From assembly GCA_947175645.1 (NCBI GenBank), contig CAMWNP010000015.1, forward strand, positions 1-62,396: DNA of 62,396 bases, read 5' to 3'. The notes under the pieces were generated by a model, which was not told the origin of the DNA, made no database searches, and saw only the letters and a list, made by a program, of their open reading frames with translations. Position 1 is the stretch's first letter, and each line of letters starts with the position of its first letter. Positions 8,139-17,856 of this stretch are shown here, piece by piece. The position numbers and the translations under genes are program-made. Source of the DNA: an uncultured Porphyromonadaceae bacterium (GTDB lineage: Bacteria; Bacteroidota; Bacteroidia; Bacteroidales; Muribaculaceae).

Positions 8139-9127
8139 TCATCATAGAAAATCATATCCCTTTTATTAAAGGAGTATTTGACAAGGTTGCCCATGTCCGT
8201 TACCTCCCTCCTGAGGAAATAACCCCTGAGGTGATGCATGATGCGGACGCGCTGATAACCCGCACACGGACACGCTGTGACGAGCGACTGCTTGCCGGAA
8301 GCCGATGCAAAATCATTGCCACCGCCACCATCGGAACTGATCATATTGACCTCCCATATTGTGAGAGCCAAGGTATCACGGTTGTCAATGCGCCTGGGTG
8401 CAACGCTCCTGCTGTGGCGCAATACGTCATTGCTTCAATTCTGGCGACGTCAACCTTATCTCCTGGCGAACTCACTCTGGGCATCGTGGGTGTAGGACAT
8501 GTCGGAACCATTGTAGACCGATGGGCTCGCAGTCTGGGCATCAGAACATTAAAATGTGACCCGCCCCGTGAAATTGCTGAAAACTCCGGAGAATTCGTAT
8601 CCCTTGACACAATTGTCGAGAAATCCGACATAATCACATTCCACACACCTCACACAAGAGAGGGCGAACACAAAACTCATCATCTCATATCCGAAAGTTT
8701 TCTGGATAAAGTCGTACATAAACCGCTGATTATCAACAGCGCACGAGGTCCCATAGCCGATACGGAAGCACTGCTTAAAGCCCTTGATACGGGGAAAATA
8801 TCGGGAGTAATCATCGACTGCTGGGAAAACGAGCCGCGGCTGTCACTCACGCTCCTTTCCAAAGCCCTGATTGCCACACCTCACATAGCAGGCTACTCCG
8901 AGGACGGGAAAATACGTGCGACAAAAGCGGTAATTGATGCCGTTGCCGGTCATTTCGGTCTTGAAGTGAAATACAACGGACCGGAACCACACCCTGTTCC
9001 CGAATCTGTAACACAAGACCTTATCCGGGGAACATATAATCCCCTTATTGACACCGAAGCACTTAAGAATCACCCGGAAAGTTTTGAATCACTGCGAAAT
9101 AACTACCACCTCAGACCTGAGCCGTAA
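8126..9127 (+). CDS. pdxB: 4-phosphoerythronate dehydrogenase
   Basis: PdxB oxidises 4-phospho-D-erythronate, the second step of the DXP-independent branch of pyridoxal phosphate synthesis. The 333-residue protein is a D-isomer-specific 2-hydroxyacid dehydrogenase. It has the NAD-binding LGIVGVGHVGTIVDRWARSL (about residues 114-133), the catalytic Arg in NSARGPIADTEAL, the Glu region WENEPRL and the His in ATPHIAGYSEDGK. The C-terminal extension (about 270-333) is where PdxB has its dimerisation domain. The start overlaps the upstream membrane-protein gene by 13 bp. Confidence 0.93.
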   Translation: MEPVIIIENHIPFIKGVFDKVAHVRYLPPEEITPEVMHDADALITRTRTRCDERLLAGSRCKIIATATIGTDHIDLPYCESQGITVVNAPGCNAPAVAQYVIASILATSTLSPGELTLGIVGVGHVGTIVDRWARSLGIRTLKCDPPREIAENSGEFVSLDTIVEKSDIITFHTPHTREGEHKTHHLISESFLDKVVHKPLIINSARGPIADTEALLKALDTGKISGVIIDCWENEPRLSLTLLSKALIATPHIAGYSEDGKIRATKAVIDAVAGHFGLEVKYNGPEPHPVPESVTQDLIRGTYNPLIDTEALKNHPESFESLRNNYHLRPEP

Positions 9128-9253
9128 GTATCGGTTACGCGAAATCAGCAAATAATCAGCAAATAATGTAACCGTTCAGCAAAAAAATGTTCAAAATATT
9201 CGCTCTATCGGAAAAAAATTAGTAACTTTGCACCGCAAAATCAATATCGGCCT

Positions 9254-9326
9254 CGGGGTGTAGCACAGTTGGCAGCGCGCCACGTTCGGGACGTGGAGGT
9301 CGGAAGTTCGAGTCTTCTCACCCCGA
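9254..9326 (+). tRNA. tRNA-Pro (anticodon CGG)
   Basis: The acceptor arms CGGGGTG (9254-9260) and CACCCCG (9319-9325) pair. The anticodon stem CCACG/CGTGG encloses the loop TTCGGGA, giving anticodon CGG (Pro, codon CCG). The T arm GGAAG-TTCGAGT-CTTCT is intact and the CCA end is not encoded. A TAACTTTG -7 box lies at 9223-9230. The last 16 bases of the tRNA are shared with the right end of the prophage, so the gene has been rebuilt by phage integration. Confidence 0.95.
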
Positions 9327-9327
9327 C
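9311..9327 (+). repeat. attL core, direct repeat with attR
   Basis: The 17-bp AGTCTTCTCACCCCGAC is identical to 55968-55984. It covers the T-arm and acceptor 3' half of tRNA-Pro, the usual tyrosine-recombinase target. Confidence 0.93.
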
Positions 9328-9339
9328 CCATCAAGGGTC

Positions 9340-9374
9340 AAATGCTTGCAGGTGAATAACTTGCAAGCATTTTT
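9340..9374 (+). terminator. Terminator after tRNA-Pro (phage-supplied)
   Basis: AAATGCTTGCA and TTGCAAGCATTTTT form an 11-bp stem with a 10-nt loop. It lies inside the element, so the phage brings a new terminator for the rebuilt tRNA gene. Confidence 0.75.
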
Positions 9375-9385
9375 CAAAATATGCC

Positions 9386-9402
9386 GGGACAGATTCGGGA
9401 CA
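9386..9402 (+). repeat. Arm-type site, left (paired with 55881-55897)
   Basis: GGGACAGATTCGGGACA is two GGGACA half-sites 11 bp apart. The same 17 bp occurs at 55881-55897, 70 bp inside attR. This copy is 58 bp inside attL and 49 bp before the integrase start. The placement suits integrase arm-binding sites. Confidence 0.7.
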
Positions 9403-9451
9403 CGTCGTTTCAATCTACCCTATGTTTAATCAGACGTTTCTTAGTTAAGAA

Positions 9452-10672
9452 ATGTCAAAAAAAATGTGCCAAAAACATTTTTCCATCTCAAAAAATGAGA
9501 GCGAGGGTGCACCATCATCCTCAAAAGGAGGGGTAGCAAACATCCTCCAGTACGAACCGCCAGTCTATCGAGAGAACCCCAAAGGGTGCTATATTGAATT
9601 TCGCGCTTTTGACCCTGAACGGGGCGTAATGAGGCGCAAGAGAATGAAGGTGAACCGCATCGGTGGCACCCTGGCACGTCGCAAATATGCAAAGGAAGTC
9701 ATTGCCAGACTCAACGATCAGTTAAAGAATGGTTGGAATCCGTGGATAGCCAAGGACACTTCAGACCTACTGACATTCACAGATGGTTTAACTCGATATG
9801 AAAATTATCTTGAAAAGATGATGGCTGATGGTCTTTACCGTAAAGAAACCTATGCAGGCTATAAATCCTACGTAAAGATGCTGAAAGAGTACATCAAGAA
9901 GATCAATCCTATCTTCTACATGTACCAATTCGACAGGAAATTTTGTGTCGCATTCCTGGACTATGTTTTCATCGATCGCAACAACGGAGCGCAGACCCGG
10001 AATAACTATCTCGGCTTTCTCAAAACTTTCTCAGGCTTTCTTGTAGAGAAGGGCTTCCTTAAATCTCGGCCGACAGAAGGCATTGCCCCTATAAGCAAGC
10101 GACTCTACAAAAAGGGGCGTACAGTTATTCCCATTGACGTAGTAAGGAAGATTGCCGATTACTGCAAAACCAACGAGAAGTATTTCTTGTTGGCGTGTTA
10201 TCTGCTCTATTATTGCTTCATCCGGCCTGTTGAAATGACGAGGCTACAGATAAAACATATTAACGTCAAGCATTGTACTGTCTTTATACCCGGCGAATGT
10301 TCCAAGAATCATCAGGATCAGACCGTAACATTGCCTAAGAAAGTACTACTATACGCCATTGAGATTGGAGTGATAGAAGCCCCACAAAATGATTACATAT
10401 TTTCATACAATCTTCGTCCCGGTCAAAAACAGATAGACCCCAAGCATTTCAGAGATCACTGGGATAATGTTCGCCGTGCATTGAACCTGAAACCTGAATG
10501 GAAATTTTACTCATTGAAGGACACAGGCATCACAGAAATGTGCGACAACAATATGGCGACGATTGCCGTGCGCGACCAGGCACGACATTCATCCCTCGCC
10601 ATTACTGACATCTATACCAGGCACAATGCCAAGGCCAACAAAGATATTGTCAACCTTGACGGAGCACTTTAG
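9452..10672 (+). CDS. int: Tyrosine recombinase (phage integrase)
   Basis: The 406-residue protein has an N-terminal arm-type DNA-binding region, a SAM-like core-binding domain (about residues 110-220) and a C-terminal catalytic domain. Visible active-site parts are FIRPVEMTRL (first Arg, about 258), ARHSSLAITD (His-containing box) and IYTRH (Tyr nucleophile near 388). The middle box, usually HxLRH, reads YSLKDTG here, with Lys in the Arg II place; Bacteroidales phage integrases often carry such variants. The gene points away from the left end, next to attL and its arm site. In the excised circle it would lie downstream of the repressor across attP. Confidence 0.95.
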   Translation: MSKKMCQKHFSISKNESEGAPSSSKGGVANILQYEPPVYRENPKGCYIEFRAFDPERGVMRRKRMKVNRIGGTLARRKYAKEVIARLNDQLKNGWNPWIAKDTSDLLTFTDGLTRYENYLEKMMADGLYRKETYAGYKSYVKMLKEYIKKINPIFYMYQFDRKFCVAFLDYVFIDRNNGAQTRNNYLGFLKTFSGFLVEKGFLKSRPTEGIAPISKRLYKKGRTVIPIDVVRKIADYCKTNEKYFLLACYLLYYCFIRPVEMTRLQIKHINVKHCTVFIPGECSKNHQDQTVTLPKKVLLYAIEIGVIEAPQNDYIFSYNLRPGQKQIDPKHFRDHWDNVRRALNLKPEWKFYSLKDTGITEMCDNNMATIAVRDQARHSSLAITDIYTRHNAKANKDIVNLDGAL

Positions 10673-12561
10673 ACGATAGGATAAAATTCACCCTTAAGCA
10701 TCTGCGACATTCCATCATCTGTGAATGTCGCAGTAATTTTTTCACATAGAAATTTTTTACCACGAATGTAGAATATTGCGCGAGGATTAGGAATTGTGTC
10801 TGAGATGAACGATACCTTGAACTTCTGCTTAGGGTTGATTGATGGAATTTGTAACTGAATATTTCGATGTTGACCAGTAAGACGAAGATCTGGAAGGTGA
10901 TTAGAGAAATAGGTCCAGTCCTGAGTGACATTAACAGAATCGAGCATCGGGTAAGGTGTTTTACCGTAGTTTGGTATGGTCCCATCCCAAAATCCTATGT
11001 ATATAACATCATAGTATTCCGTTTTTTCCTCTTTCTTCCCGGCTTCAATGGTAGCCGCCGGCAGAGGTTGATAGATTTTTTCATCTGTTGTTGAATCACG
11101 GGTCGATTCCTCTTCATAAGTTGAAAACGACAGGAACATCATATATCCCTTATCATCGTCATCACTTACATGTGTGTCCGATACACATACCGGCACAAAC
11201 TCTATTTCTTCCGTATCAACGTCATCGCTTTCTTCAGAGCCACTGCCAAAAATGTTGATTGGTTGAAGCACATACATTTGAGATGCGCCCCCCCTTCGTC
11301 CAGGAGCATCTTTGTGTATTCCGATAGATCGGAATACAAAATAGGTGTCTTCATTGATAGCGTACATAATGTGATTTATGGCATCCCAGATAGAAGGGAC
11401 AACCCGTGTACCACCTTCTGAGAGAGATGCTCCATCACCATATGCCGGATATTGCGCACCATCTGAAGCGATAAGAGCATGTCGTTTATTGGCTTCAATT
11501 AAAGCATTAATATTTGGATAGTCCTTCTTACAGTATTGACCTTCAATGAACCAATCACAGGCATAATATGACTGCATACTATGGACACATTCCTTGAAAG
11601 CCAATCGCTTTGCTCCAATGTAGTCGCAAGACTGCTGTTCCGTAGAAATATCTACATCGTACTCATCAACGACTTCTTGAATTTGAAAAGGAGCCACATT
11701 AGATATGGCAGTTTTTGAGAACACGAATTTGACGTGCTTTGCTTTGTGGTTGATATCAAACTCACACATCAATAACAATTCCAACTTCTCAAAAAACTCT
11801 GTTACAGTCCATCTTGGCAATATTGACTTATAATTTCTTAAATCGCCCTCAGTCCAAGTGTATGGCAATGTGTTACATATTATCAGGAATTTATAATCGC
11901 TGTTTTCCCATTCTGTGAAGTCATAAGAATATCCCACGGCTTCGCAGATTCGTTTTGCGATGACAATAAGATAAGGCTGCCATGAAAGAGAGGACCCGTT
12001 TACCGATGTTTGATAGTCGGTTGTCTGCTGTCTATTAACATAGATATTCTTCTCCCACTTGTACGTGTTATCCTTAAACACTACCCAATTGTTAAATGCT
12101 GTTGGTGACTGCTCATTTATCCAAGGCAACGCCACTTCGCTCTTGCCATATCCGATACCGGCCCAAGCCTGCTCAGGCGTGTAGTTCCCGGATGACGGTT
12201 GTATTCCTAAATCGAGGGCATTTATGTATTTATTTTCGAAAGGATCAGTTGCAGTTTGTTCGCATCGCCCCTCAGCAAACTGGCATTTAACCTCTGTCTG
12301 AGAAACGCCCGTAATCAAGAGAGAGCCAATTGATGAGAATGACTTATCCCGGATTTCGCATTCATAAAATATTTTTTCCTTGTCGACATCTATTCGTTCA
12401 AGATTACCAAAGATGGCACGATTCTGCGAGCAATCGCGGAGTGGGAACGTGAGAGTTAGAGTATAACTGTCACGCCCCATAAACAGACGGTTCTCCGCGA
12501 TGAATTCAAAACTTGATCCGGATTTAAGCAGTGCCGGCTTGCCTTCAACTAATATGATCAT
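10669..12561 (-). CDS. Phage tail protein, probable tail tip / hub component
   Basis: This 630-residue protein follows the tape measure gene with an ATGA overlap, the position of distal tail or tail-hub proteins in siphoviruses. It has no signal peptide. The N-terminal part resembles a beta-rich tail domain (ALLKSGSSFEFIAENRLFMG), and the middle contains aromatic-rich segments such as FFEKLELLLMCEFDINHKAK. I cannot assign an enzymatic domain. It is the last gene of the leftward late region; its 3' end meets the integrase 3' end (convergent, 4-bp overlap) with no obvious terminator, so some antisense transcription into int is possible. Confidence 0.65.
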   Translation of the reverse strand: MIILVEGKPALLKSGSSFEFIAENRLFMGRDSYTLTLTFPLRDCSQNRAIFGNLERIDVDKEKIFYECEIRDKSFSSIGSLLITGVSQTEVKCQFAEGRCEQTATDPFENKYINALDLGIQPSSGNYTPEQAWAGIGYGKSEVALPWINEQSPTAFNNWVVFKDNTYKWEKNIYVNRQQTTDYQTSVNGSSLSWQPYLIVIAKRICEAVGYSYDFTEWENSDYKFLIICNTLPYTWTEGDLRNYKSILPRWTVTEFFEKLELLLMCEFDINHKAKHVKFVFSKTAISNVAPFQIQEVVDEYDVDISTEQQSCDYIGAKRLAFKECVHSMQSYYACDWFIEGQYCKKDYPNINALIEANKRHALIASDGAQYPAYGDGASLSEGGTRVVPSIWDAINHIMYAINEDTYFVFRSIGIHKDAPGRRGGASQMYVLQPINIFGSGSEESDDVDTEEIEFVPVCVSDTHVSDDDDKGYMMFLSFSTYEEESTRDSTTDEKIYQPLPAATIEAGKKEEKTEYYDVIYIGFWDGTIPNYGKTPYPMLDSVNVTQDWTYFSNHLPDLRLTGQHRNIQLQIPSINPKQKFKVSFISDTIPNPRAIFYIRGKKFLCEKITATFTDDGMSQMLKGEFYPIV

Positions 12562-15500
12562 TTATGTTTTGCTTTAGGTGTGATGTTCCGAAGGAGAGTG
12601 GCATATTCTTCCTGGGCCTTGTTAACACCATACGGGCCGGTCACGGTAGTAATGGCGGCGATAGGCTCTTTCAATCGTTCAGATAGTTCTTTCACCGCCT
12701 CGGCAGATTGTGCAACCGCAGCAACCATTAACGCTGATGACGCATCCCCTTCCATGATACGAGCCAACGATTGAGGTGCGGTGATAGCCATTGACACATC
12801 TTCGCTTTTGAGTGAACCGATAGTATTTGTACGCTGAACATAATCCAACTGCTCGATAAGAGCCCGGGCACTTGGATTAGCAAGCAACTTTTGTGATGCC
12901 ACCCATTCGCCGGCATGAACAATGCCGGCCGGTTCGTATTTAGAGCCGGGTTTTGTAAAACCTCCCTCCGCGTAGCCTTCGGCTTCCGCCGCTTTCTGTT
13001 GTTTCTTTAAAAGCGCAATCTGCACAAGACCAGTGGCTGTAGCGAGTCCGGCCAACGTGGGAGCAAGCCAAAGAGCCATAGGAAATCCCGCTTGCAGACC
13101 GGCGCCATAGGCGGCCAGTGCATTTTGTGCTGTCTGTGCTACAGCCTGGGCAACTTTGATATTAAACTCCTTTTTTGTCGCCTCTGCTTTGAGTTTGGCT
13201 ATTTCAGCGTCACGTTTCTTTTCGAGTTTGGCCGTCTTGTAGGTGTTACCCTGCATTGCCTCAATCTCCTTGTCATACTTCTTCTGAGTATTGGCAATTT
13301 CAATACGGGATTGTGCGGACGCAAACTCACCATACATTTCAAGACCAGCAGACATGACGGCAAAGGTATTCATTGCGATGCTCCCGATATCTTCAAATGA
13401 AATACGACCACCATTGGCAATGTTCCTGAAGAAGTCGGCCCAGACCACGCCGAGGTCAAAGAGCATTTTTGTCTGATCATCAAGACAACTCCGGATGTCA
13501 TCATACATAAGGTTTGTATAATATTTTTCAATATTTCTACGGCCTTGCTGATACCTCTTTTCATCAATGAGTCCTTGATCATACTTGTACTTGAGTTCTT
13601 CAAGATCTTTTGCCTTATCAGCGTTTCTCGATGACACTTTGGCAGTTCGGTGTTCTGAGTTGGAAAGATAGTCAACCTTACCATTAGAGGCAGAATTTGT
13701 TTCCGTCTGATACTTGCGTTCAAGGTCGGCCTTGATACGCAGGTACTCTTCTTCGGATATGAGTTTTTTATTGTGCAGTTCATCAAGAACCTTCAATTCC
13801 ATATCCATCCGTTTTTTGAGTGAAAGAAATTCGTAACCCTTACGCCATTCCTCGAGTTTCTGAACATACATCTTTCTTTTCTCGAACATACGAGCACTTT
13901 CAGCATCAGAGATTTGCCGCTCATACTCCAACCACTCTTTAGAACCCTTCTTATATGCGTCACGGAACATCCGGAGATACTTCATCTTGACTTGATAAAG
14001 TTGTTCCTGTTGTGCCATTTCGTTACCATACAACTCATTTTCAGGAGTCAGAGCATTAAGTTTTATGGCATTTTCTTCCGCTTTCTGTTCACGTTTAAGA
14101 GTGGCTATTTTGCGCTTATGGCGTTCATCCTCATGTTTCTTTTCAAGTTCCGCCTTACGAAGAAGGAGTTCCTGATAATCCTCGTCATATTTGAGTAAGA
14201 GGTTCTTATTCTCCGCAGTTTCATCTTTGTAGAGGTCATTGTATATTGCGATTCGATCCTCAATATATTTAAGGTCGATTCGTTCTTTCTCAGCGATATA
14301 TTCTTCGTAAGTGATAAGGCCTTGCGAGTAATTTACAACATTTTCCGCCTTGGCGGCTTCCCAATCACCCTTGGCACCTTCCATTCGGTCACGATATGCA
14401 AGATTTGCCTTTGCGAGTTCTCGTTTAACCTCCAACTCCTGACGTCGTTTTTCTTTCGCTGACAAGACTGCTGAAGTATAACCATCACCGTTACCATCAT
14501 TAAGGTCGGGCGTACCGATAGGGGATTTGGCTCCTGTACGGTATGCCTTTTCTGTTTTAAATTCTTCAAGTAGCCGGCGGGCTTCGTTTAGATCTACTTC
14601 CACCATCTCTGCAGTGCCAGCGAGAGCATCAGAAATACTCAAAACTGAGCCACCGCCAGATTTGACGGCTTTTTCTGCATAGGCTATAAAATTATCAAGC
14701 ATACTATCTTCAAGGTCACGCAATGGGCGATTGAGGCGTGCAGTCACATCAATCTCGTTTAGTGCCTGATTTCTTACATCTGTTGCTTGATACATTTTAT
14801 TTACAAGTTCAGCAGGAGAGTCTTTAATCTCTGTTCCGAGTATTCCACCCGTTAAAAAATTGAGTGAAGCAGATCCATTATATGCCAGTTTAGCACCCCA
14901 CCCTGATTGACCGTCATCAGCAACACGACCTGATGCCGTTATTTCATTTATACGGGCAACAGTTTCAGCGTCAACAGCCTCATGCATACTCATAGACGTA
15001 ACGACACGTTGCGTTAGTTTTGTTGCCTCGCGCACTGTGACGCCATAATCAATAAGTGTATTATGGAGTTCTTTCGAGAACTCTTCCATTTGCTCAGAAT
15101 AATTGCTCTCGACAGCATCGCGGGCATTTTTTATTCCTCGTTCCTGATTGGCAATCCTTATAGCCTCGGACAGGCGGTGATAAGCGGCTTCAAGGTCTAC
15201 GACCCGACCTTTCTCGTCAATCAGACCTTGGAGATATGAGCCATATTGTTCTAACAATTTCTTTTTGGCCTTATTGAATTCATTAGATCCTTCAGTCGCT
15301 CCTTCCAATGCACCGAAAAGTTCATCCAATTCTCTTTTCTCCTTTTCAAGTTCCTTGTTATAACTTGACGTAAGGGTCACGGCCTCCTTCATTTTTGTCT
15401 TAAATTCATCTGCCTTTGGGACCAACTTTGAGATAATGGCGACAAGTCCAGCCAGAAGAGAGATAAGCAGACCGATATAATTTGTCTTAATTACAGTATT

Positions 15501-17210
15501 AAGCAATTGAAATGCGTGTCGGGCTTTCGTTATTTGGCCCGTAAAAGCCAAAAGGGCAATTCTACCGAGCATTAATGAGGCTCTTAATCCACCCTGAATA
15601 GCAATACTTGCTTTCGTTACAAGATTCCAGCCGACAATAGCGGCTTTACATAACCCAATCCAAGCATAATAGGAGCCAATGGTTACTATTGCAATAGTAA
15701 GCACCCCCCTGAACTTTATAATGCCGTCGATGAGGACATTCAGAACTTTAAGAGCCGCGGACCCCGACGATGTAAGATGAGCCATCAAGGGGTATAGTTT
15801 CTCTCCGAGTTCCACCGACAACTCATGAATTTTCTTTTTAGCCTTGTCAATGGTTGCTTGTGCCGTGTTGTTGAAGATGATATATTCGCGTGTGGCCGAT
15901 GAACCCTCTTCAAATGCCTTGTTGGCCTCGCCCATCTCCCACTTCACCATTTCAAGTTTATTTGCAACAGTAGCGAGGACAGTAGACATACGCACGCCAT
16001 CCATACCAAGGTCTTTGAACAAAGGAGAGAGAGCAGCGAGGGCATCCTCCTTGCCCATCTTCTGAAGGGCGCCGAAGAACATCATCAGACCCTCGGTAGT
16101 ATTACGCTGTAATGTCTTGGTAAATTCTTCAACATCGAGGCCCACGGTCTTTGCAATTTCCTTAGGCTTTTGGAAAAGCATCATAATAGTGCGGGAAAGA
16201 GCCGAAGCAGACATTTCCACAGCCTGACCGTTGGCATCGAGAGTGGCCGCGAAAGCCATAATTTCCGGAATGGTCATTTTAGCCTGGGAACCAACACCGG
16301 CAAGACGTTTAGTGAACTCAACGATGTATGGCTTTGAGGCAGTACAGTTCTGGGAAAGGACATTTACAGTCGAACCCACCTTAAGCATGGCATCCCTTGT
16401 GCCGTAGGCTTCTTCTACATCAAATATGTTGGTTAGTTTGGCGATTTCTTGGGTTGCCCCTTGGCCAAGGTCAACAAGAGCCACATTTATGATGTCGGCG
16501 GCTTCAACATATCCTTGCACCGATTCCTTTGTGTTCTTGCCAAGGCGGCCTGCCTCTTGTGCAAGTTCATTCAGTTTCTCTCGAGGAGTACGGGTGTCAA
16601 GAGCCTTGAAAGATTCGTTGAGTTCTTTGACCTCTTGTTTGGAAAGCCCCGTAAACTTCATGGTGTTGGCCATCTGTTCCTCCATAGATGCATAGTCGTT
16701 AACGTAGCCACGCAAGGTTGAGATTAATGTTTGATATCCGGCGATAAGTGCTGCTACAGCCTGGCCGCATTGATACCACCATTTTGAAAAGCGTTGCCAT
16801 AGCGACTCCTGACCCTGAATCTGCTGTTTCAGGACTTTCAGTTGCGCTGATGCCTGCTGAATTTTCTTTGTGTGCTCATCCCATACGGCGGTACCGGGCT
16901 TCAAGTCTTTAAGTTGCTTTTTAAGAGTCTTGAGAGTCTTTTCCAACTGACGGGGAGTTGCAGTGTCAAGGCTCTTAAAAGCCTTATTGACGCCTTCGGT
17001 AGCCGAGCGCATCTCATCGAGTTGCTTCTGATATGTCCGGAGAAGTTTCCGCTGCTTCTCTATATCTTTTGGGTCAGCATTACTCTTTTTCAGTTTGATA
17101 ATAGCCTGCTCGGTGGCCTTGATCTTTTTCTCGACATCAGCCATCACCGTTTTGGCTTGCTCACCGTTCACTTGGAGAGTAACGGTCGCCTTATCATTTA
17201 TTCCACTCAT
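12558..17210 (-). CDS. Phage tail tape measure protein
   Basis: The 1550-residue protein is the longest helical protein of the tail module. The N-terminal 130 residues are coiled coil (for example KKIKATEQAIIKLKKSNADP). The TP901-type core follows, with TDR-like segments about residues 170-480, then hydrophobic stretches near 500-560 and 610 (VLTIAIVTIGSYYAWIGLC; IGLLISLLAGLVAII) and further coiled coil from about 900 to 1350. The C-terminus ends in the typical AEGGFTKPGS and HAGEWVASQ region. Tape measures set tail length; by the usual 1.5 angstrom per residue the tail would be near 230 nm. The ATG at 17210 is chosen over 17255 because it follows the late promoter at 17228-17262. Confidence 0.93.
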   Translation of the reverse strand: MSGINDKATVTLQVNGEQAKTVMADVEKKIKATEQAIIKLKKSNADPKDIEKQRKLLRTYQKQLDEMRSATEGVNKAFKSLDTATPRQLEKTLKTLKKQLKDLKPGTAVWDEHTKKIQQASAQLKVLKQQIQGQESLWQRFSKWWYQCGQAVAALIAGYQTLISTLRGYVNDYASMEEQMANTMKFTGLSKQEVKELNESFKALDTRTPREKLNELAQEAGRLGKNTKESVQGYVEAADIINVALVDLGQGATQEIAKLTNIFDVEEAYGTRDAMLKVGSTVNVLSQNCTASKPYIVEFTKRLAGVGSQAKMTIPEIMAFAATLDANGQAVEMSASALSRTIMMLFQKPKEIAKTVGLDVEEFTKTLQRNTTEGLMMFFGALQKMGKEDALAALSPLFKDLGMDGVRMSTVLATVANKLEMVKWEMGEANKAFEEGSSATREYIIFNNTAQATIDKAKKKIHELSVELGEKLYPLMAHLTSSGSAALKVLNVLIDGIIKFRGVLTIAIVTIGSYYAWIGLCKAAIVGWNLVTKASIAIQGGLRASLMLGRIALLAFTGQITKARHAFQLLNTVIKTNYIGLLISLLAGLVAIISKLVPKADEFKTKMKEAVTLTSSYNKELEKEKRELDELFGALEGATEGSNEFNKAKKKLLEQYGSYLQGLIDEKGRVVDLEAAYHRLSEAIRIANQERGIKNARDAVESNYSEQMEEFSKELHNTLIDYGVTVREATKLTQRVVTSMSMHEAVDAETVARINEITASGRVADDGQSGWGAKLAYNGSASLNFLTGGILGTEIKDSPAELVNKMYQATDVRNQALNEIDVTARLNRPLRDLEDSMLDNFIAYAEKAVKSGGGSVLSISDALAGTAEMVEVDLNEARRLLEEFKTEKAYRTGAKSPIGTPDLNDGNGDGYTSAVLSAKEKRRQELEVKRELAKANLAYRDRMEGAKGDWEAAKAENVVNYSQGLITYEEYIAEKERIDLKYIEDRIAIYNDLYKDETAENKNLLLKYDEDYQELLLRKAELEKKHEDERHKRKIATLKREQKAEENAIKLNALTPENELYGNEMAQQEQLYQVKMKYLRMFRDAYKKGSKEWLEYERQISDAESARMFEKRKMYVQKLEEWRKGYEFLSLKKRMDMELKVLDELHNKKLISEEEYLRIKADLERKYQTETNSASNGKVDYLSNSEHRTAKVSSRNADKAKDLEELKYKYDQGLIDEKRYQQGRRNIEKYYTNLMYDDIRSCLDDQTKMLFDLGVVWADFFRNIANGGRISFEDIGSIAMNTFAVMSAGLEMYGEFASAQSRIEIANTQKKYDKEIEAMQGNTYKTAKLEKKRDAEIAKLKAEATKKEFNIKVAQAVAQTAQNALAAYGAGLQAGFPMALWLAPTLAGLATATGLVQIALLKKQQKAAEAEGYAEGGFTKPGSKYEPAGIVHAGEWVASQKLLANPSARALIEQLDYVQRTNTIGSLKSEDVSMAITAPQSLARIMEGDASSALMVAAVAQSAEAVKELSERLKEPIAAITTVTGPYGVNKAQEEYATLLRNITPKAKHK

Positions 17211-17227
17211 AGATACTTCATTTTTTG

Positions 17228-17262
17228 CAAAAGTATCCACAATTATACGGTGCATAAAAGAC
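17228..17262 (-). promoter_or_regulatory. Late promoter P1 (tape measure operon)
   Basis: On the minus strand GTCTTTTA (17255-17262) and TACTTTTG (17228-17235) are 19 bp apart, and the second is followed by C. The same pair with the same spacing occurs at 31720-31754, 35114-35148 and 42501-42535. The upstream box replaces the usual TTTG and overlaps the U-tract of the preceding terminator. Confidence 0.75.
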
Positions 17263-17291
17263 AGTAGCGGGCCTCAAAGGAGGTCCGCTAC
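17255..17291 (-). terminator. Terminator closing cassette A
   Basis: GTAGCGGGCC (17264-17273) pairs with GGTCCGCTAC (17282-17291) with one G-U pair. On the minus strand the stem is followed by TGTCTTTTATG. It ends the transcript of the 17315-17788 gene just before the tape measure promoter. Confidence 0.7.
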
Positions 17292-17314
17292 CAGCATTGT
17301 CTATATTGACTTAA

Positions 17315-17788
17315 TTATGTAAACAAGACTTTGATGACAAGCCGGGGGATATTCTTGTCAACCGTTTCCACAACCGCTCCTTTAATAAAATCGTATCGAT
17401 TGGCAATTTCTTCCTTATCCTTATCGAAAGCAGTGCCATATTTATTTTTCAGACAGTCTATAAATACGATTGAGTAGTCAGAGCCTGCATTGGTCCAGGC
17501 CACATACAATCTCTCACCCTCATTAAGCGGCTCTATTGTTTTACGGCGGTCTGCGACAGATCGACCTGCAATTTTGACCTCAAGAACCAACGGGCTCTTA
17601 TCGTTAGCGTAACGGTTAACCTCTTCGGCCGTCAGCGGCACAGAGGTTATATCATTAACAAATAATTTCCCGCTCTTAGATGAACCTTTACCCCCATGCT
17701 TCCTGGACGAAAAACCGCCCATCAAAGCGATGGTAATGATGACGAGAGCAATTGTCAACCCGGAAATTTCAAACATACGATTAATCAA
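17315..17788 (-). CDS. Membrane-anchored protein, possible HIRAN-like domain
   Basis: The 157-residue protein has one N-terminal transmembrane segment (ISGLTIALVIITIALMGGF), a Gly/Ser/Lys-rich linker and a soluble domain. The segment with EPLNEGERLYVAWTNAG followed by SIVFID loosely recalls HIRAN domains, which bind DNA ends, but the match is weak and a membrane anchor would be odd for that role. It is the second gene of cassette A, 68 bp after the 129-aa gene, and is followed by a terminator. I infer that it is expressed in the lysogen from leader A. Confidence 0.6.
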   Translation of the reverse strand: MINRMFEISGLTIALVIITIALMGGFSSRKHGGKGSSKSGKLFVNDITSVPLTAEEVNRYANDKSPLVLEVKIAGRSVADRRKTIEPLNEGERLYVAWTNAGSDYSIVFIDCLKNKYGTAFDKDKEEIANRYDFIKGAVVETVDKNIPRLVIKVLFT

Positions 17789-17856
17789 TTATATTTGTTG
17801 TATGGACTATGTACAAAGGTACAATTATTTTATGAATCTGAGCAGTGATAGTAATA

